From Sclerotinia nivalis (taxonomy: Eukaryota; Ascomycota; Leotiomycetes; Helotiales; Sclerotiniaceae), in contig JAPEIS010000001.1 of the NCBI GenBank assembly GCA_029531795.1, forward strand, positions 620,001 to 684,000: a DNA stretch of 64,000 bases. The letters are read 5' to 3'. The notes beneath the pieces are model-generated. The model searched no databases. It was not told where the DNA came from and saw only the letters and a list, made by a program, of their open reading frames with translations. Numbering within the stretch: position 1 is the first letter of the stretch; every line of letters begins with the position of its first letter. Both the position numbers and the translations under genes were made by a program. Of the stretch, positions 11,129 to 23,614 are shown one piece after another.

Positions 11129-12796
11129 TTAATGGGAATTCAGAACTTCCTTTATCTCGAATTGTTCGATTCTTTCGATTTTAATAGGAGGAAGGGGTGG
11201 ATTGTATTGATCAAGGATAGAATCGTTATAAGTGGAGTGTAGTAAGTTTATATAGAATATAAAATGATTTCTCATTGAGGTAGATAGTTCGAATTTGTAA
11301 GTATATGTATTTATAGTTTGTAGGATCCGGAACAGGCTTAGATTCTTCCAATCTAGTTTCTTCTGGGGTTTTAGAGTCTTGATGTTTTTGGTGTTCAATC
11401 AAATTAGATCATCAGGATTGTAACAGCGAATAGGAGTATAATGAATGTCGGTATTCTTCGTATAGCAAGCTTGGTTAACAATCAATTCGGTCTTCAAATG
11501 TTCAACGATCAAGGATATTTTTTTGACAAACTTTTTGGTATTCCGGATGCCAAAGCGGTTAGTAACAATGAATGGTTCAAACTTTATATACGGATGATAA
11601 TTGTAATTCGTAAAGAACAAGGTCAAGTGGGAATTTTCAGATCAGATAAAATTGATTGAAAATTCAGCAATCGATAATCATTCGGATCAATCGTCCTATA
11701 GATACGAAATATATAATCAGAGATATTATTCGAGTATAATGTTTGTTCTCTTAATTTGTTTATTGATTTCCGGATAGTAAACTATCAATAGTTTCGATGC
11801 TATACTTAAATATTTACAAATATATTTCCAGAAATCAGATATGAATTGAACGCTACGATTGGATATAATCGTCGATAGTAAACTGTGTAGCTTTTAGATA
11901 TGTTTCAGGAATAAATAGATTACTTTTTCGGAATTACAAGTATTGTAATAAAGTAGGAAATGCTTCATCTTAATCAATTAATCGATTATTATGAATATCG
12001 TATCGTAATCAAAACTTTTCGGAAGGTATATTATGAAATCGATCGATATATCCTTTTACGTTTATTAAAAGATCGAAAATAAACGAAGGATATTTTCTTG
12101 TTCTCTATGGTTCGGTGTTATTTGGTAATAGCTATAACAATTATATACTTAACAATTAATGTAATCATAATATCCAGGCCAATAATAGTTTCGGAATAGG
12201 AGTTCGAAGGTACGAATATAATGCAGATGATCTGTAATAGGGGAATCGTAGATCAAACGAAGTAGTTCAGCTTTCAGATTATTGTAATCAGGAACGAAAA
12301 GCTTTTTACGATAATACAACAGGTTATTATTCTTGGTGTATTCGGATAAAGTAATATAGGGATGCTTAGATGTTTTCTTTACTAAGGTTTTTAGAATAGA
12401 TGTAAGTATAGGGTTGGATATATATATTTCAGTAAATAGAGTTTTCAATTCTTTTGGTGGTTCGAATAGCAGATCGGGAATTACAATAGATGTCAGAAGC
12501 TGATTAAGCGGAGCAATAGAAGCGGGTAGTGGTTCAGGGATCGATAGAGTTTTGGAGATAAATAGAGTATCAGGAGTGGGTGGGGAGTTAGGGACGGACA
12601 GGATAGATCTGGGGGTTGAACGAACTGAATCAGGTTCTTTCAGCGATCGGTGGAATTGATTATGGGTAGTGATTGCAAAACGAACTCTTTTCTTTGGGGA
12701 ATCTATCGGATTAGATGAGATAAGTATAGGCGAAATAAATGCGGAAGTAGAAATGAATATAGGGAATAGAACGGGATCAAGATTTTCTGATTTCAA
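11129..12796 (-). pseudogene. B1 integrase and chromodomain
   Basis: C-terminal part of the B1 polyprotein. From the right: a Pro/Ser-rich linker (12796 to about 12450); the integrase zinc-binding region (YYRKKLFVPDYNNLKAELL through NYYWPGYYDYINC, to 12149); the catalytic core with readable IISNRSVQFISDFWKY near 11860 but several stops; then, from 11398, the basic tail and chromodomain (EQFEIKEVLNSHW, YIVR-stop-IGYNEP, YHRRYPDKP near 11000). Integrase inserts the cDNA, and the chromodomain of this clade binds methylated histone H3 in characterised relatives. The stop in the chromodomain replaces the Trp of the usual KWxGY, consistent with TGG to TAG/TGA. Confidence 0.82.
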
Positions 12797-14330
12797 AATC
12801 GTTTGGTTTTAGTGTAGGAGGTGTTTATTCCTTTTTTTAGATAGGTTCTTTGATCTTTTGATTAAAGTATTAGGTTTAGTTTTTTGTTTATCTAATCGAT
12901 AGGTAATCTTGAAATTGAATCGAGATAAAAATTCAGATCAACGGGTTTGACGATGGTTTAATAATTTAGTAATTGTAAAATACTTCAAATTCTTGTAATC
13001 TGTAATCATTTGGATCGGAAATAATATTTCTTTTAGTTTTGGATATTATTCCTCGAAGTATCGAATAATAATCAATAATTCTTTGTTGTAAATCTCGTAA
13101 TTATATTTGGGCGATCGAATACTTTTTCGAGAAATACATAATAGGTTTCAGGATTCCTATATCGTTGTATTAGAATAGCACTTCAGCAAATACGAAATCG
13201 AATGTGTTGGTCTTTACGATTATATTTTTTTCCCAATCGAAAGTGGTTAGGATTAGTGTTTCAGTAAATGTTATCTTCAGAGCAGAAAAAGCTTTCGTAC
13301 AAGTAGGATTCCAAACAAATGGGATGTTCTTTCGGATCAGATTAATCAGTGGATGTATGATAGACGAGAAACCACGAATAAATCGTCGATAAAAATTACC
13401 AAACCCGATAAATGTTTGTATATCTGTTAAGTGGGCCGGAATCTTCTATTCGACGATTGTTTTGATCTTTGTGGAATCCATTCGGATATCTTCCCGGTTT
13501 ACAATAAGGTTCAGGAATTTGGTTTCAGATTTCAAGAAGTCGTATTTCTTCAGATTCGTATACAGATCAGTTTTCCTTAAAGCTTTCAGGATCTTTTGAA
13601 TATGAGTGATATGTTTAGAGCAGGTTTTATTGTAGATCAGAATATCATCTAGGTAAGCAGTATAGAATATATTTAGGTATTTTTGTAGGGTATCATTGAT
13701 AAAACGCTAGAATGTAATGAATGCATTGATCAATTCAAAGGGTATGATTAGGGTCTCAAATAGATCGAAACAAGTATAGAAAACAATTAGATGTTTTTGT
13801 TCTTTCTTAATTCTTATATTGTTGAATGTAGAGATAATATCGATTTTCGTAAAGAACTTCATTTCCTTTAAATTGTTTAAGGATTTTTTGGTAAATGGTA
13901 GCGAATAGCGATCTTTTGTTGATAGGTTATTCAGAGTTCGATAATCGATATAGAATCGTAATCCTTTATTGGGTTTCTTAATGAATAGAATAAACGAAAT
14001 CGAAATGAACGAATTCGAATGGATGAATTTTTTTTGAAGGTTTTCGGATAGTTAGTCTTTCAAAGCAATAAATTCGTTTCGGGATATGGAATAGAAAGTT
14101 CCAAATGGTAATTTGGTTTTCTTTTTCAAACGGATATCGTAATCGTATGATCGATGCAAAGGCAGTTTGTCGATGTTTCGTAAGGAGAATACATTAATCC
14201 AGGATCGGAATTCCTCAAACAGATCAGATAGGATAGAGTTTTTTCTTTGGGATAGAATATCGTCAATTAAATCTATAATAATCTGGAATATTTTATAATT
14301 ACAACAAATGTATATTGTATAGGTTTTCAT
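12797..14330 (-). pseudogene. B1 reverse transcriptase and RNase H
   Basis: Readable on the minus strand with stops. LRFYIDYRTLNNLS, the active-site block YLDDILIYNK (near 13650), the thumb/connection FIGFGNFYRRFIRGFS and an RNase H-like stretch with TFDWEKNIIVKTNTFDFVFAEVLF follow in the normal Gypsy order. The catalytic YLDD is preserved. It copied element RNA into cDNA and removed the RNA strand; it can no longer make a full protein. Confidence 0.85.
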
Positions 14331-14528
14331 TGATATAGATACAATGTTTTTGCTTTGAAGAATATTTGGATAGAAAGGTAGATATACTGGGTAAACTTTC
14401 TTCAGGATGTTCTGTAATGCTTTTATATGGGATAATTACAGTAATGTATTATAGAATTTTCGACAGAATTTGTTATCGAATCGAAATGTATTAAATGCGA
14501 ATTCGATATAGAGATCGTGTTTTTTTAG

Positions 14529-14831
14529 CTATACTAATCCTAAAACAATCGAATAATGAATTAATTTAGTAATATAGATTTTTGATTTCTTTTTGTAATG
14601 ATCATTGATTTGCAAATCGGTTAAAATGTAACGATCTATTTGGTTTTCAAACAGTATTTTCCCATCGAATCCAATGATTTCGAACGGGATAGATAATTTG
14701 TATATTGGAAGCTTGATAGCTTCAATCCAATTTCGATTTGCGAAAGTATATCCTTTGTATTCGCTATCCATTATAGTATAAGTAGAATAGGATCGATCAA
14801 ATATCGGTAGGATAGTAATAGGTAATATCAT
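14529..14831 (-). pseudogene. B1 aspartic protease remnant
   Basis: The 100-residue frame contains IMDSEYKGYTFANRNW, which aligns with the retroviral-type protease motif DSGxxGxxFI. The Gly of the active-site triad is replaced by Glu (GGA to GAA fits RIP). It sits between gag and reverse transcriptase as in other chromoviruses. Confidence 0.68.
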
Positions 14832-14929
14832 CAGGTTTGCTCGATTGCTTGTTTCTTCAACAAAAGATAAGCTTCGAATTGCAGCGATGGATAAGTATAA
14901 TGTGTATAAGGCTTTCGTTTGATAACGAT

Positions 14930-16160
14930 TTATACCAAACGAACTCTGTTTCCCGAACTCGGGGAACCGGAAGGGGACAGATTGTATAGTAATATAGTAT
15001 ATAGTTGAATCTGGGCGGAGAACGGAACAGGGGACAGCGGAGTAAGACTGGTAAGGTTAATTCTAGTTTGCACAGAACGATTATCTAGGAATGGGCAGTC
15101 TTTCATATAATGATCGGCAGATCTATAATGGAAGCATTCCCTTTGTTCGTATTTATTAGTATGTCTTTGGGAATTGAGATCTATTGGATTTCCAATAGAT
15201 ATAATCGAAGCAGGAGTAGCAAATCGGATAGTAGGATTCGGGGACGGAGCGGAAGTACAATTAACAGGATTTAGGTTTTGAGTAATAGTGCAGAGTAGTG
15301 GGACAATTGGGTTACAATTGGAGCCGGTTGGTTTTATCAGATATAGACAACGATTCTTCAATGTTTATACGAAAGCAATGAATATATCGGTATTATCTGT
15401 AGGGGGTTCGATAATAACAATCTGGTTCTTCAATTCATTTGATAGAGTTTGTTCTAATAGGATAACCAAAGTACTATTGTTGTTGGCCATTCCGGCTTCC
15501 AATATTAGTCTTTGGAACTTAGTATAGAAGATATAGAACGATTGATTCCTTTATCTTAGATTGATTAGGAGTTTCTAGATTTCGGTTTGCTTGTTTTGGT
15601 TTCTATAAGTTCTTTTCAGTATTTGTAATAAATCTTCATAATCGATAAGTTTAACAAATTATCCTTTAATATTATATAATCGAATTTGTATAGTAGCGAA
15701 TCTAATTAATCTTCTAGTTATATAAATCAAACAAGAATGCGGGGAAGTGAAGTAATCAGAATTGATATGTATTTTATTCTATATTTGATCGACAAATCGA
15801 TCAAAATCGATTTTCGTTTTATTAAATAATATAGGATCAGGTACCTTTTTACTCAATTGAGATTTCGATAGAATAGGAGTAGCAATTGGAATTGTAATAA
15901 GAATTAGAGGCGAAGGATTGATTTAATCGATAGGGGTTGAAACAGGTGGGGCAACGGGGATAGAATGGAATTGAATTAGATAGGTAATCAATTTATCGTT
16001 TTTCTCTTTTTATTGTATAAATATAGTTTTCTCGATTTGTAGATCGAAAGTAAGTTTTTGAATTGCAGATTGCAAATTGGTCATTTCTGTTTCCATTCTT
16101 ATATTGAATTCGTAAAGAGAGATGAAGTAACGATATTAGATTGTAATATTATTGATTACA
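14930..16160 (-). pseudogene. B1 gag with mutated zinc knuckle
   Basis: Capsid/nucleocapsid region. Near 15150 the minus frame reads CFHYRSADHYMKDC, a CX2CX4HX4C knuckle whose second Cys is now Tyr (TGT to TAT). Upstream, near 15990-15660, the frame matches the B2 protein at 20421-20789 (IDLDRFIDQIQNK). Stops break the region into pieces. The extent to 16160 is set by similarity with B2 and is approximate. Confidence 0.65.
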
Positions 16161-16257
16161 ACGGTAGCGAATTCTTCAGGAGAGCCGAATTAGCTAAGCG
16201 GGTGTAAATGGGACAATATTGTAAAAGTGTTGATACAAATAGAAAGAAGTTATATAG

Positions 16258-16494
16258 TATTATGAAGGTAACAGATAGAATAATAGAAATCATTTTTATT
16301 AATAAAATGTAGCTCGAAGAGCTACATTTCTATAGAAGGAATGTTTTCTTTAAATATATTTGTGTGTGTTAGGGTTTTGAGCTTTAGCGTTTTTACAGGG
16401 TACGATCATCGAGCGTACTCTGCTCGGTGCTGGATCGGACAGGTGGAGCCTACTAAAGGGGCCGGTCCAGTGGCCCGGCCCTGACCCCGTGACA
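16258..16494 (-). repeat. B1 5' LTR (right)
   Basis: 237 bp, TATTATGAAGG to CCCGTGACA on the plus strand, equal in length to 10700-10936. It differs from its partner by transitions only, as far as I can see by eye. It is followed directly by ATTTG. Confidence 0.92.
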
Positions 16495-16499
16495 ATTTG

Positions 16500-18291
16500 G
16501 TCGAATTACTTTGATTTCTAATCGATAAACAATTCGGAAGTTGTATTGAGATAGAAACTCTGATTATTATATTTAATATTAATTTAATACTTTCGTTATT
16601 GTAAAGTATTTCAGATTTTTGTGATCAATCAAGATTTCGAATTCCTATTGAGATCTTTATAATTCCGGTCGTTATTCCTTTATTGATTTAATAATAACTA
16701 ATAACTTTTTATTATAAATCTTGTAATTATATTCAATAATCGAATATTTCAAAAAAAAATATACTATTGATTGTAAAATATTGTTGTTATCGTATTGAGA
16801 AAATACTCTTTCCGAAATCTAATCCGAAGTATCTATTTCTAATATAATTTTCTTATTGTAATTAAAATAAACTAATATTGAAATTATTATAAATACTTTC
16901 TTTAGATTTTCGAATACTACTATATAATCGATCTTTTATTATCAATCTATTCCTTTTCATAAAAGGTTATTTAAAAAACAATAGATCTTTGAAAAGTTTT
17001 TTATAAATCGATAATAAAAATTTGTAAAACCGAGAAATCGTTGTAAATCTTTAACAAATACTGATTGTACCCAAAAAGTAATAATTGATACTTTATCTTG
17101 ATCCATTTTTATACCTTCGATTGTAATCATAAAATCTAAATATTTCATAAAAGTTATTTCGAATTTGTATTTATTAATATCGATTTGTAAACCAGTATCT
17201 TGTAATTTCTGGATTATATTACGAATATATTCTCAATATTGATTTTTATCTTCGAAGTATATAAGAATGTTATCAAAATATATAATACAATATTTATCCA
17301 GTTCGTTAAACAAAGTATGATTAATGTAATATTGAAATAACACTAATATATTATAAAAACCAAAAGGTATAACTAATAATTCGAATAATCCGAATCGAAT
17401 AATGAAAACGATTTTTCATTCGTTACTTTCTATAATACAAAGTTTGTTGAAAATAACAATAATATCTAATTTGGTATAGATTTTTGTATTGTAAAGAATA
17501 TTCAGAATTTCTCGAATAATTGGTAAAGGATATCGATTCTTAATAGTAACATTATTCAAATTACAATAATCCTAACAGATACAAATCCTTTCATCAAGTT
17601 TGATTATTAGAAATAATAAAACTATATTTTATAATCTTGATTCCTGAATAAAACCTTTGGTAAGATTGTTGTCGATTTATTTTCGAATTATTTTTAATTC
17701 GAAAAAAAAAACAAAGGGTGATTTTTGAAATATAAAGATTCTTTTCCAGACATTAATTTTATTTTATAATTTTATACCCAATATAAAGGAAATATATCTA
17801 TATAACAAAGTAGAAAAATAGATAGCTTATTTTGAAACTACAAAGAAAGCTTTTCTCTAATCTCATTATCATTGAATAATGATTTGTTATTAAGGAATTT
17901 CTCGATATTTATCTTTGTTATTTTCCGAAAGTATTTTGGTTGATAATAATAATAAACAAAATCGTAAAACTTCAAAAATACTTTAATTAATATATCGACA
18001 ATATTGCCTTTTCCATATAGTATATTCTTGAAATCTTATTTCTAAAAAGTTGGGATCATTGTTACTTTATATAAGCATTTTTATCAAATAATCTTTTTTG
18101 CTCGATCTAATTTCTTCTATATAAAATATATAACCTTCATTTTATTCTATTAATAAAAAAATATAAAATTAATAATTTATAACCAACAGATATTATCTAA
18201 ATCTGATTTTATATTGAAAATGACCTCGATTTACTCTTTTGAAATTGGGATTGATATTAATGATAAAGGTTTATTCTTTGATATTGACTTC
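16500..18291 (-). pseudogene. Element A reverse transcriptase / RNase H segment
   Basis: Middle part of A pol. Minus strand: LDKYCIIYFDNILIYFED near 17290-17240 is the reverse-transcriptase active site, with FDN where E has [24 protein letters not shown] (near 17060-17000) is the conserved connection block. RNase H remnants run to 16500, where B1 interrupts. Catalytic Asp changed to Asn, many stops. Cut on the right by Copia element C at 18292. Confidence 0.82.
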
Positions 18292-18650
18292 TATTATGAG
18301 ATAGTACGATCACGGAGTACGTTGAAGGGATCGGAGAGAAGATGATTATAGTGAAGTTATAGAGTTAAGTGTGTATTGAATAAGAATTGTATTAAATGAT
18401 CTGTCTTCAATTTTAAGGATCGTGGGTAGTATATATAGATTTAATAGAAGTTATCTAATCGACGAGAAGTATCAATTAGGTTAGGCTTCGATCTATATGA
18501 TATCAAAAGAAAATTGATGATTGTAAGGATCGATAAAATCTAGAAGAGTTTGATAACTAATGTGAAATGAGGGGTATAATGATCGTAGAGTATAAAATAA
18601 TCGTAGATCATTAGTTATATAAATCAGATATTATGTGATTATCTATAACA
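18292..18650 (-). repeat. Element C 3' LTR (left)
   Basis: 359 bp, TATTATGAGATAG to CTATAACA on the plus strand. Equal in length to 31741-32099 and differing by transitions. Confidence 0.9.
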
Positions 18651-19780
18651 TATTTCCCAGATCGAGAATCGGTTTGTAACAACAAGAAAAGATTGTAAAG
18701 AGTAATAATTGATCAAATATAAAATATAGATTTTGATAATATATAAGTATCGATTTTGAGCGATTCCGATTGAAATTGATGACGTGGTTCAATTTGATCG
18801 ATTAATTGATTAAATTGATCAAATTGATTATTTTGTGATTATATCGATAAGATTGATCTATTGACCATATTAATCATTCCGAATATTGATCATTTGGATA
18901 AAGTTGATATAAAGAAATAAATGTAAGTTGTAATGAATTGATCGATTTGATTAATATAATTAATTTTGATTAGTAGTAATGAATTAGTTGGTGTAATGTA
19001 TATATGTAATCAAGTTTTATCAATTTTGTATAATATAATAATGATGTTTTGTTTATATAAATATAATGTAATAAATGGTTTGTAATTAATACAATCGAAT
19101 TAATCAAACAATACAACAAGGTTTCGAAAAACCCGATAAGATTCGAAAAAGGAGAGTATAATCGAAAAGATCTGAAATATAAATTATCTTATTTCTTACC
19201 TTGTAATTTAATTATCATAATAACTATCAAGGTGATATTTTTGAGGTAATCTATATCTTAACAATTGTTGTGTAAGAGTGAATTGGGAGGACTTCGATTG
19301 TATACAAATTCGACGAAATTTATTTATATATTTATACAATTGATTAGTAGGTAGATTATATCTCATAGTTAATATTATATAGAATACTAATCGTGCCAAA
19401 ATAAACAAAGGAAGTTTTCGATCGTATACTGATTTGATAAAATTCATTTGTAAATGTATACGATCGATTTCCTGTCCAGTTTTGAATGATATCATTTTTA
19501 TATCGAAGATCGAAGAGAGGAGAAATATCGAAAAGAAAAAAAAATAGTAAGAAAAATCGACAATGAATTGAATAGCTTTTATTCTATTATAAATTTTTGA
19601 ATAAAAGAATATTGTAATAATAATTACGAATTAATTAATGATATATATATATACGAGCAAATTTTATCAATTTAGTATAGAATTATAATAATGTTAAATT
19701 TGCAAATATATAATGTAACAAATGGTTTATAATTATTTTTATTCAATCTCTATAATCTTGTTGTTAATATCCTATAGGTT
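18651..19780 (-). other. Extra 3' block of element C with a Gag-like frame between imperfect direct repeats
   Basis: This block lies downstream of the Copia RNase H end and upstream of the 3' LTR. It holds two imperfect copies of a stretch of roughly 115 bp (about 18970-19090 and 19625-19735, sharing TTTTATCAATTT and ATATAATGTAA). Between them, minus strand 19495-19208, is a 95-residue frame with LYKYINKFRRICIQSKSSQ and LLRYRLPQKYHLDSYYDN, resembling the central part of a Copia Gag. It could be a remnant of a small non-autonomous Copia element or a captured second gag. I cannot tell which. Confidence 0.45.
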
Positions 19781-19918
19781 CAGAAAAAAACAGAAGTATT
19801 CGAACTTTTATTATATAAGGTTCTTAATAAGCCTATCAATTATTATATCGGTAATTGAAAAGTAGATTATATAAAAGCTTTCTTTTGAATATTCCTATTG
19901 CAATTATATATTCTGTAT
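19781..19918 (-). pseudogene. Element C RNase H C-terminus
   Basis: The minus strand continues the RNase H frame that breaks off at 25712: STFQLPI, a stop, LLIGLLRTLYNK, comparable to the Copia ending with ADxLTKxLP. The join across B2 is supported by the TGTAT duplication. Confidence 0.55.
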
Positions 19919-20155
19919 TATCACGGGGTCAGGGCCGGGCCACTGGACCGGCCCCTTTAGTAGGCTCCACCTGTCCGATCCAGCACCGAGTGGGGCACGC
20001 TCGGTGATCGTACCCTATAAGAGCGCTAGGGCTCGGAGCTCTAGCATATACAAATGTATTTAAAGGAAACGTTCCTTTTATAGAAATATAGTTTTTCGAG
20101 TTACGTTTTATCAATAAAAGTGATTTCTATTATTCTATTTGTTACCTTTATGATA
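19919..20155 (+). repeat. B2 5' LTR
   Basis: 237 bp, TATCACGGGGTC to TTTATGATA. The GC-rich U3-side core (about 19930-20030) is much less mutated than the right half, which shows many C-to-T changes relative to the solo LTR at 29973. Confidence 0.92.
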
Positions 20156-20420
20156 CTATATAACTCCCTTCTATTTATACCGATACTTCTATAATATCGT
20201 TCTATTCATATTCGTCTAACCAATTTGACTCTCCTGAAGAATTCGCTACTATTGTAACCAATAATATTATGATCTAGTATCATTACTTCACCTCCCTTTA
20301 CGAATTCAATATAAGAATAAAAACAGAAATGACCGATTTACAATTCGCAATTCAAAAGCTTACTCTCGATTTGCAAATCGAAAAAATTGTATTTATACAA
20401 AAAAAAAAAAGAACAATAGA

Positions 20421-21245
20421 TTGATTACCTATCTAATTCAATTCCATCCTATCTTTATTGCCCTGCCTGTTTCAACCCCTATCAATCAAACCAACCCATC
20501 ACTTCTGATTCCTATTACAATTCCAATTGTTGTTTTTGTTCTATCGAAACTTCAATTAAATAAAAAGGTATCTAATTCTACACTATTTGATAAAACGAAA
20601 ATCGATCTTGATCGATTTATCGATCAAATACAGAATAAAATATATACCAATTCCAACCGTTTCATTTCCCCGCATTCCCATCTAACTTATATAACTAGAA
20701 GATTAACTAAACCCACTATTATACAAATTCGATTATATAATATCAAAGAACAATTTGTTAAACTTGCCGATTATAAAGATCTATTGTAAATACTAAAAAG
20801 AGCTTATAGAAACCAAAACAAATAGATCAAGATCTAGAAACTTCTAATCAATTTGAAATAGAAAAACTAATCGTTCTATATCTTTTATATTGAATTCCAA
20901 AGATTAATATTGGAAACCAGGATGGCCGATGATAATAATACTCTGATTATCCTATTAGAATAAATTCTATCGAGTAAACTAAAAAACTAAATTATTACCA
21001 TCGAGCTTTCTACAGATAATGTTGATGCATTCGCCATTTTCATATAAACATTGAAGAATTATCGTCTATACCTGATAAAACCGACCAGCTCCAATCGTAA
21101 TTCAATCGTTTCGCTATTCTATACTATTATTCAAAATCTGAATCCTATTAATTATATTTCCGTTCCGTCCCCGAATCCTATTATTCGATTTACTGCTCCT
21201 ATTATAATTATATCTACTAAAGATCCAATAGATCTCAATTCCTAA
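20421..21245 (+). pseudogene. B2 gag
   Basis: The 122-residue frame 20421-20789 and the frame at 21051-21245 are pieces of one gag, collinear with B1 gag (LDRFIDQIQNKIYT; NPIIRFTAPI against NPTIRFATPA). The zinc knuckle near 21270-21315 is lost through stops (B1 keeps CFHYRSADHY). No intact product is possible. Confidence 0.65.
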
Positions 21246-21517
21246 AGATATATTAATAGATACAAACAAAAGGAATACTTTCATTATAGATCTATTGATT
21301 ATTATATAAAAAACTGTTCATTCCTAGATAATCGTTCTATATAAGCTAAAGCTAATCTTATCAATTTTGTTTCATCATCCTCTATTCTATTCTTCATCCA
21401 AATTCAATTATATACTATATTATTATACAATCTATCCTTTCCCAATTTTCCGAGTTCGGGAAACGGAGTCTGTTTAGTATAAATCGTTGTCAAACGAAAG
21501 TTTTATATATACTACAT

Positions 21518-21883
21518 TTGTCTATCGCTACAATTCGAAGTTTATCTCTTGCTAAAGAAACAAACAATCAAATAAACCTAATAATATTGTTTATTATTAT
21601 CTTATCAATACCTGATCGATTTTGTTCTACTTATATTATAATGGATAATAGATACAAAAGATATACTTTCGCAAATCGAAATTGGATTGAAATTATCAAA
21701 CTTTCAATGTATAAATTATCTATCCTGTTCGAAATCATTAAATTCGATAGGAAAATACTATCTGAAAACCGAATGGATTGTTATATTCTAATCGATCTAC
21801 AAATCAACGATTATTATAAAAAGAAATTAAAAATTTATATTATTGAATTAGTTTATTATTCAATTATCCTGGGATTAGTATAG
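21518..21883 (+). pseudogene. B2 aspartic protease remnant
   Basis: Contains STYIIMDNRYKRYTFANRNW, equivalent to the protease active-site region of B1 (MDSEYKGYTFANRNW). DS(G) has become DN, which inactivates it. It runs without a stop through the segment leading to reverse transcriptase. Confidence 0.65.
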
Positions 21884-22252
21884 CTAAAGAAGTACGATCT
21901 TTATATCGAATTCGTATTTAATATATTCCGATTCGATAACAAATTTTATCGAAAATTCTATAATATATTACTGCAATCATTCTATATGAAAATGTTGTAG
22001 GATGTTTTGAAAAAAGTCTACTTAGTATATCTGTCTTTTTATTCGAATATCCTTCAAAGCAAAGATATTGTATTTGTATCAATAAAAGTCTATACAATAT
22101 ATACTCGCTATAACTATAAAATATTCTAAGTTACTATAGATCTGATTGATAATATTCTATTCCAGAAAAAAAACCTTATCCTATCTGATTTGTCTAAAGA
22201 ATTCCGATCCTGAATTGATATATTCTCCCCGCGAAACACCAACAAACTACCT

Positions 22253-23600
22253 TTGCATCGATTGTACAACCACAATATCCATCTGAAAAAGAAAACCAAA
22301 TTATCATTTGAAGCTTTCTATTCTATATTCCAAAACAAATTTACTGTTTTGAAAGACTGGTTATCTAAAAACCTTCAAAAAGGATTCATTCATCCGAATT
22401 CGTTTACTTCAACTTCATTTATTCTATTCGTTAAGAAACCTAATAAAGGATTACAATTCTATATCGATTACCAAACTTTAAATAATCTATCAATAAAAAA
22501 TTGCTATTTGTTATTATTTATCAAAAAATCCTTGAATAACTTAAAAGGAATAAAGTTTTTTACAAAAATCAATATTATCTTTATATTCAATAATATAAGG
22601 ATTAAAAAAGAACAAAAACATCTAATTGCTTTCTATATTCGTTTCGATCTATTTGAAATCCTAATTATACTTTTTGGATTGATCAATATACTTATTATAT
22701 TTCAATATTTTATCAATAATACTTTACAAAAATACCTAGATATATTCTATATTGTTTATCTAGATGATATTCTAATCTACAATAAAATCCGTTTTGAATA
22801 TATCATTCATATTTAAAAGGTTTTGGAAGCCTTAAGAAAGATTGATTTGTATACGAATCTGAAAAAATACAACTTCTTAAAATTTGAAATCAAATTCCTA
22901 AACCTTATTGTAAACTAGAAAGGTATCCGAATAAACTCTACAAAGATCAAAACGATTATCGAATAAAAGATTTTGGTTCATTTGATAAATATATAAACAT
23001 TTATCGGATTTGATAATTTCTATCAACGATTTATTCGTAGTTTCTTGTTTATTATATACCTACTAATTAATCTGATCCGAAAGAATATTCCGTTTGTTTG
23101 AAATCCTGTTTATACAAAAGCTTTTTCCATTTTGAAGATAGTATTTATTGAAACATCAATTCTAATTGCTTTTGATTAGGAAAAAGATATAATCGTAGAG
23201 ATCGATATATCCGATTTCGTATTTGCTAGAATACTATTCTAATACAACGATATAGGAATCCTAAAACCTATTATATATTTTTCGAAAAAGCATTCAATCG
23301 TCGAATATAATTACGAGATTTATAATAAAGAATTATTAATCATTATTCGATACTTCGAGGAATGATATCTAGAACTAGAAAGAGTATTATTTTCGATCCA
23401 AATGATTACAGATCAAAAGAATTTGGAGTATTTTACAATTACCAAATTATTGAACTATTATCAAGCCTATTGGTTTGAATTTCTATTTTAATTCAATTTC
23501 AAGATTATCTATCGATCAGATAAACAAAGAGCTAAACCTAATACTTTGATTAAAAGATTAAAGAATTTATCTAAAAAGAAAAATAAACACTTTCTACACT
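22253..23600 (+). pseudogene. B2 reverse transcriptase / RNase H
   Basis: Frame 22253-22816 contains LQFYIDYQTLNNLS and the active site YLDDILIYNK (near 22760-22790), the same as in B1. Downstream, stops interrupt the connection (FIGFDNFYQRFIRSF near 23005) and the RNase H region, which ends near 23480. Confidence 0.82.
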
Positions 23601-23614
23601 AGAATCAAACGATT

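Larger units (their letters stand above)
10700..16494 (-). mobile_element. Ty3/Gypsy chromovirus B1, complete, RIP-degenerate
   Basis: 5,795-bp element with 237-bp LTRs at 10700-10936 and 16258-16494 and target duplication ATTTG (10695-10699 and 16495-16499), inserted into element A. Minus-strand order from the right: gag, protease, reverse transcriptase/RNase H, integrase, chromodomain. An A-rich purine tract (AAAGAAAAAAG, minus strand) adjoins the left LTR. B2 at 19919-25711 is the same family in the opposite orientation and is more strongly mutated; B1 keeps longer readable stretches. Confidence 0.93.
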
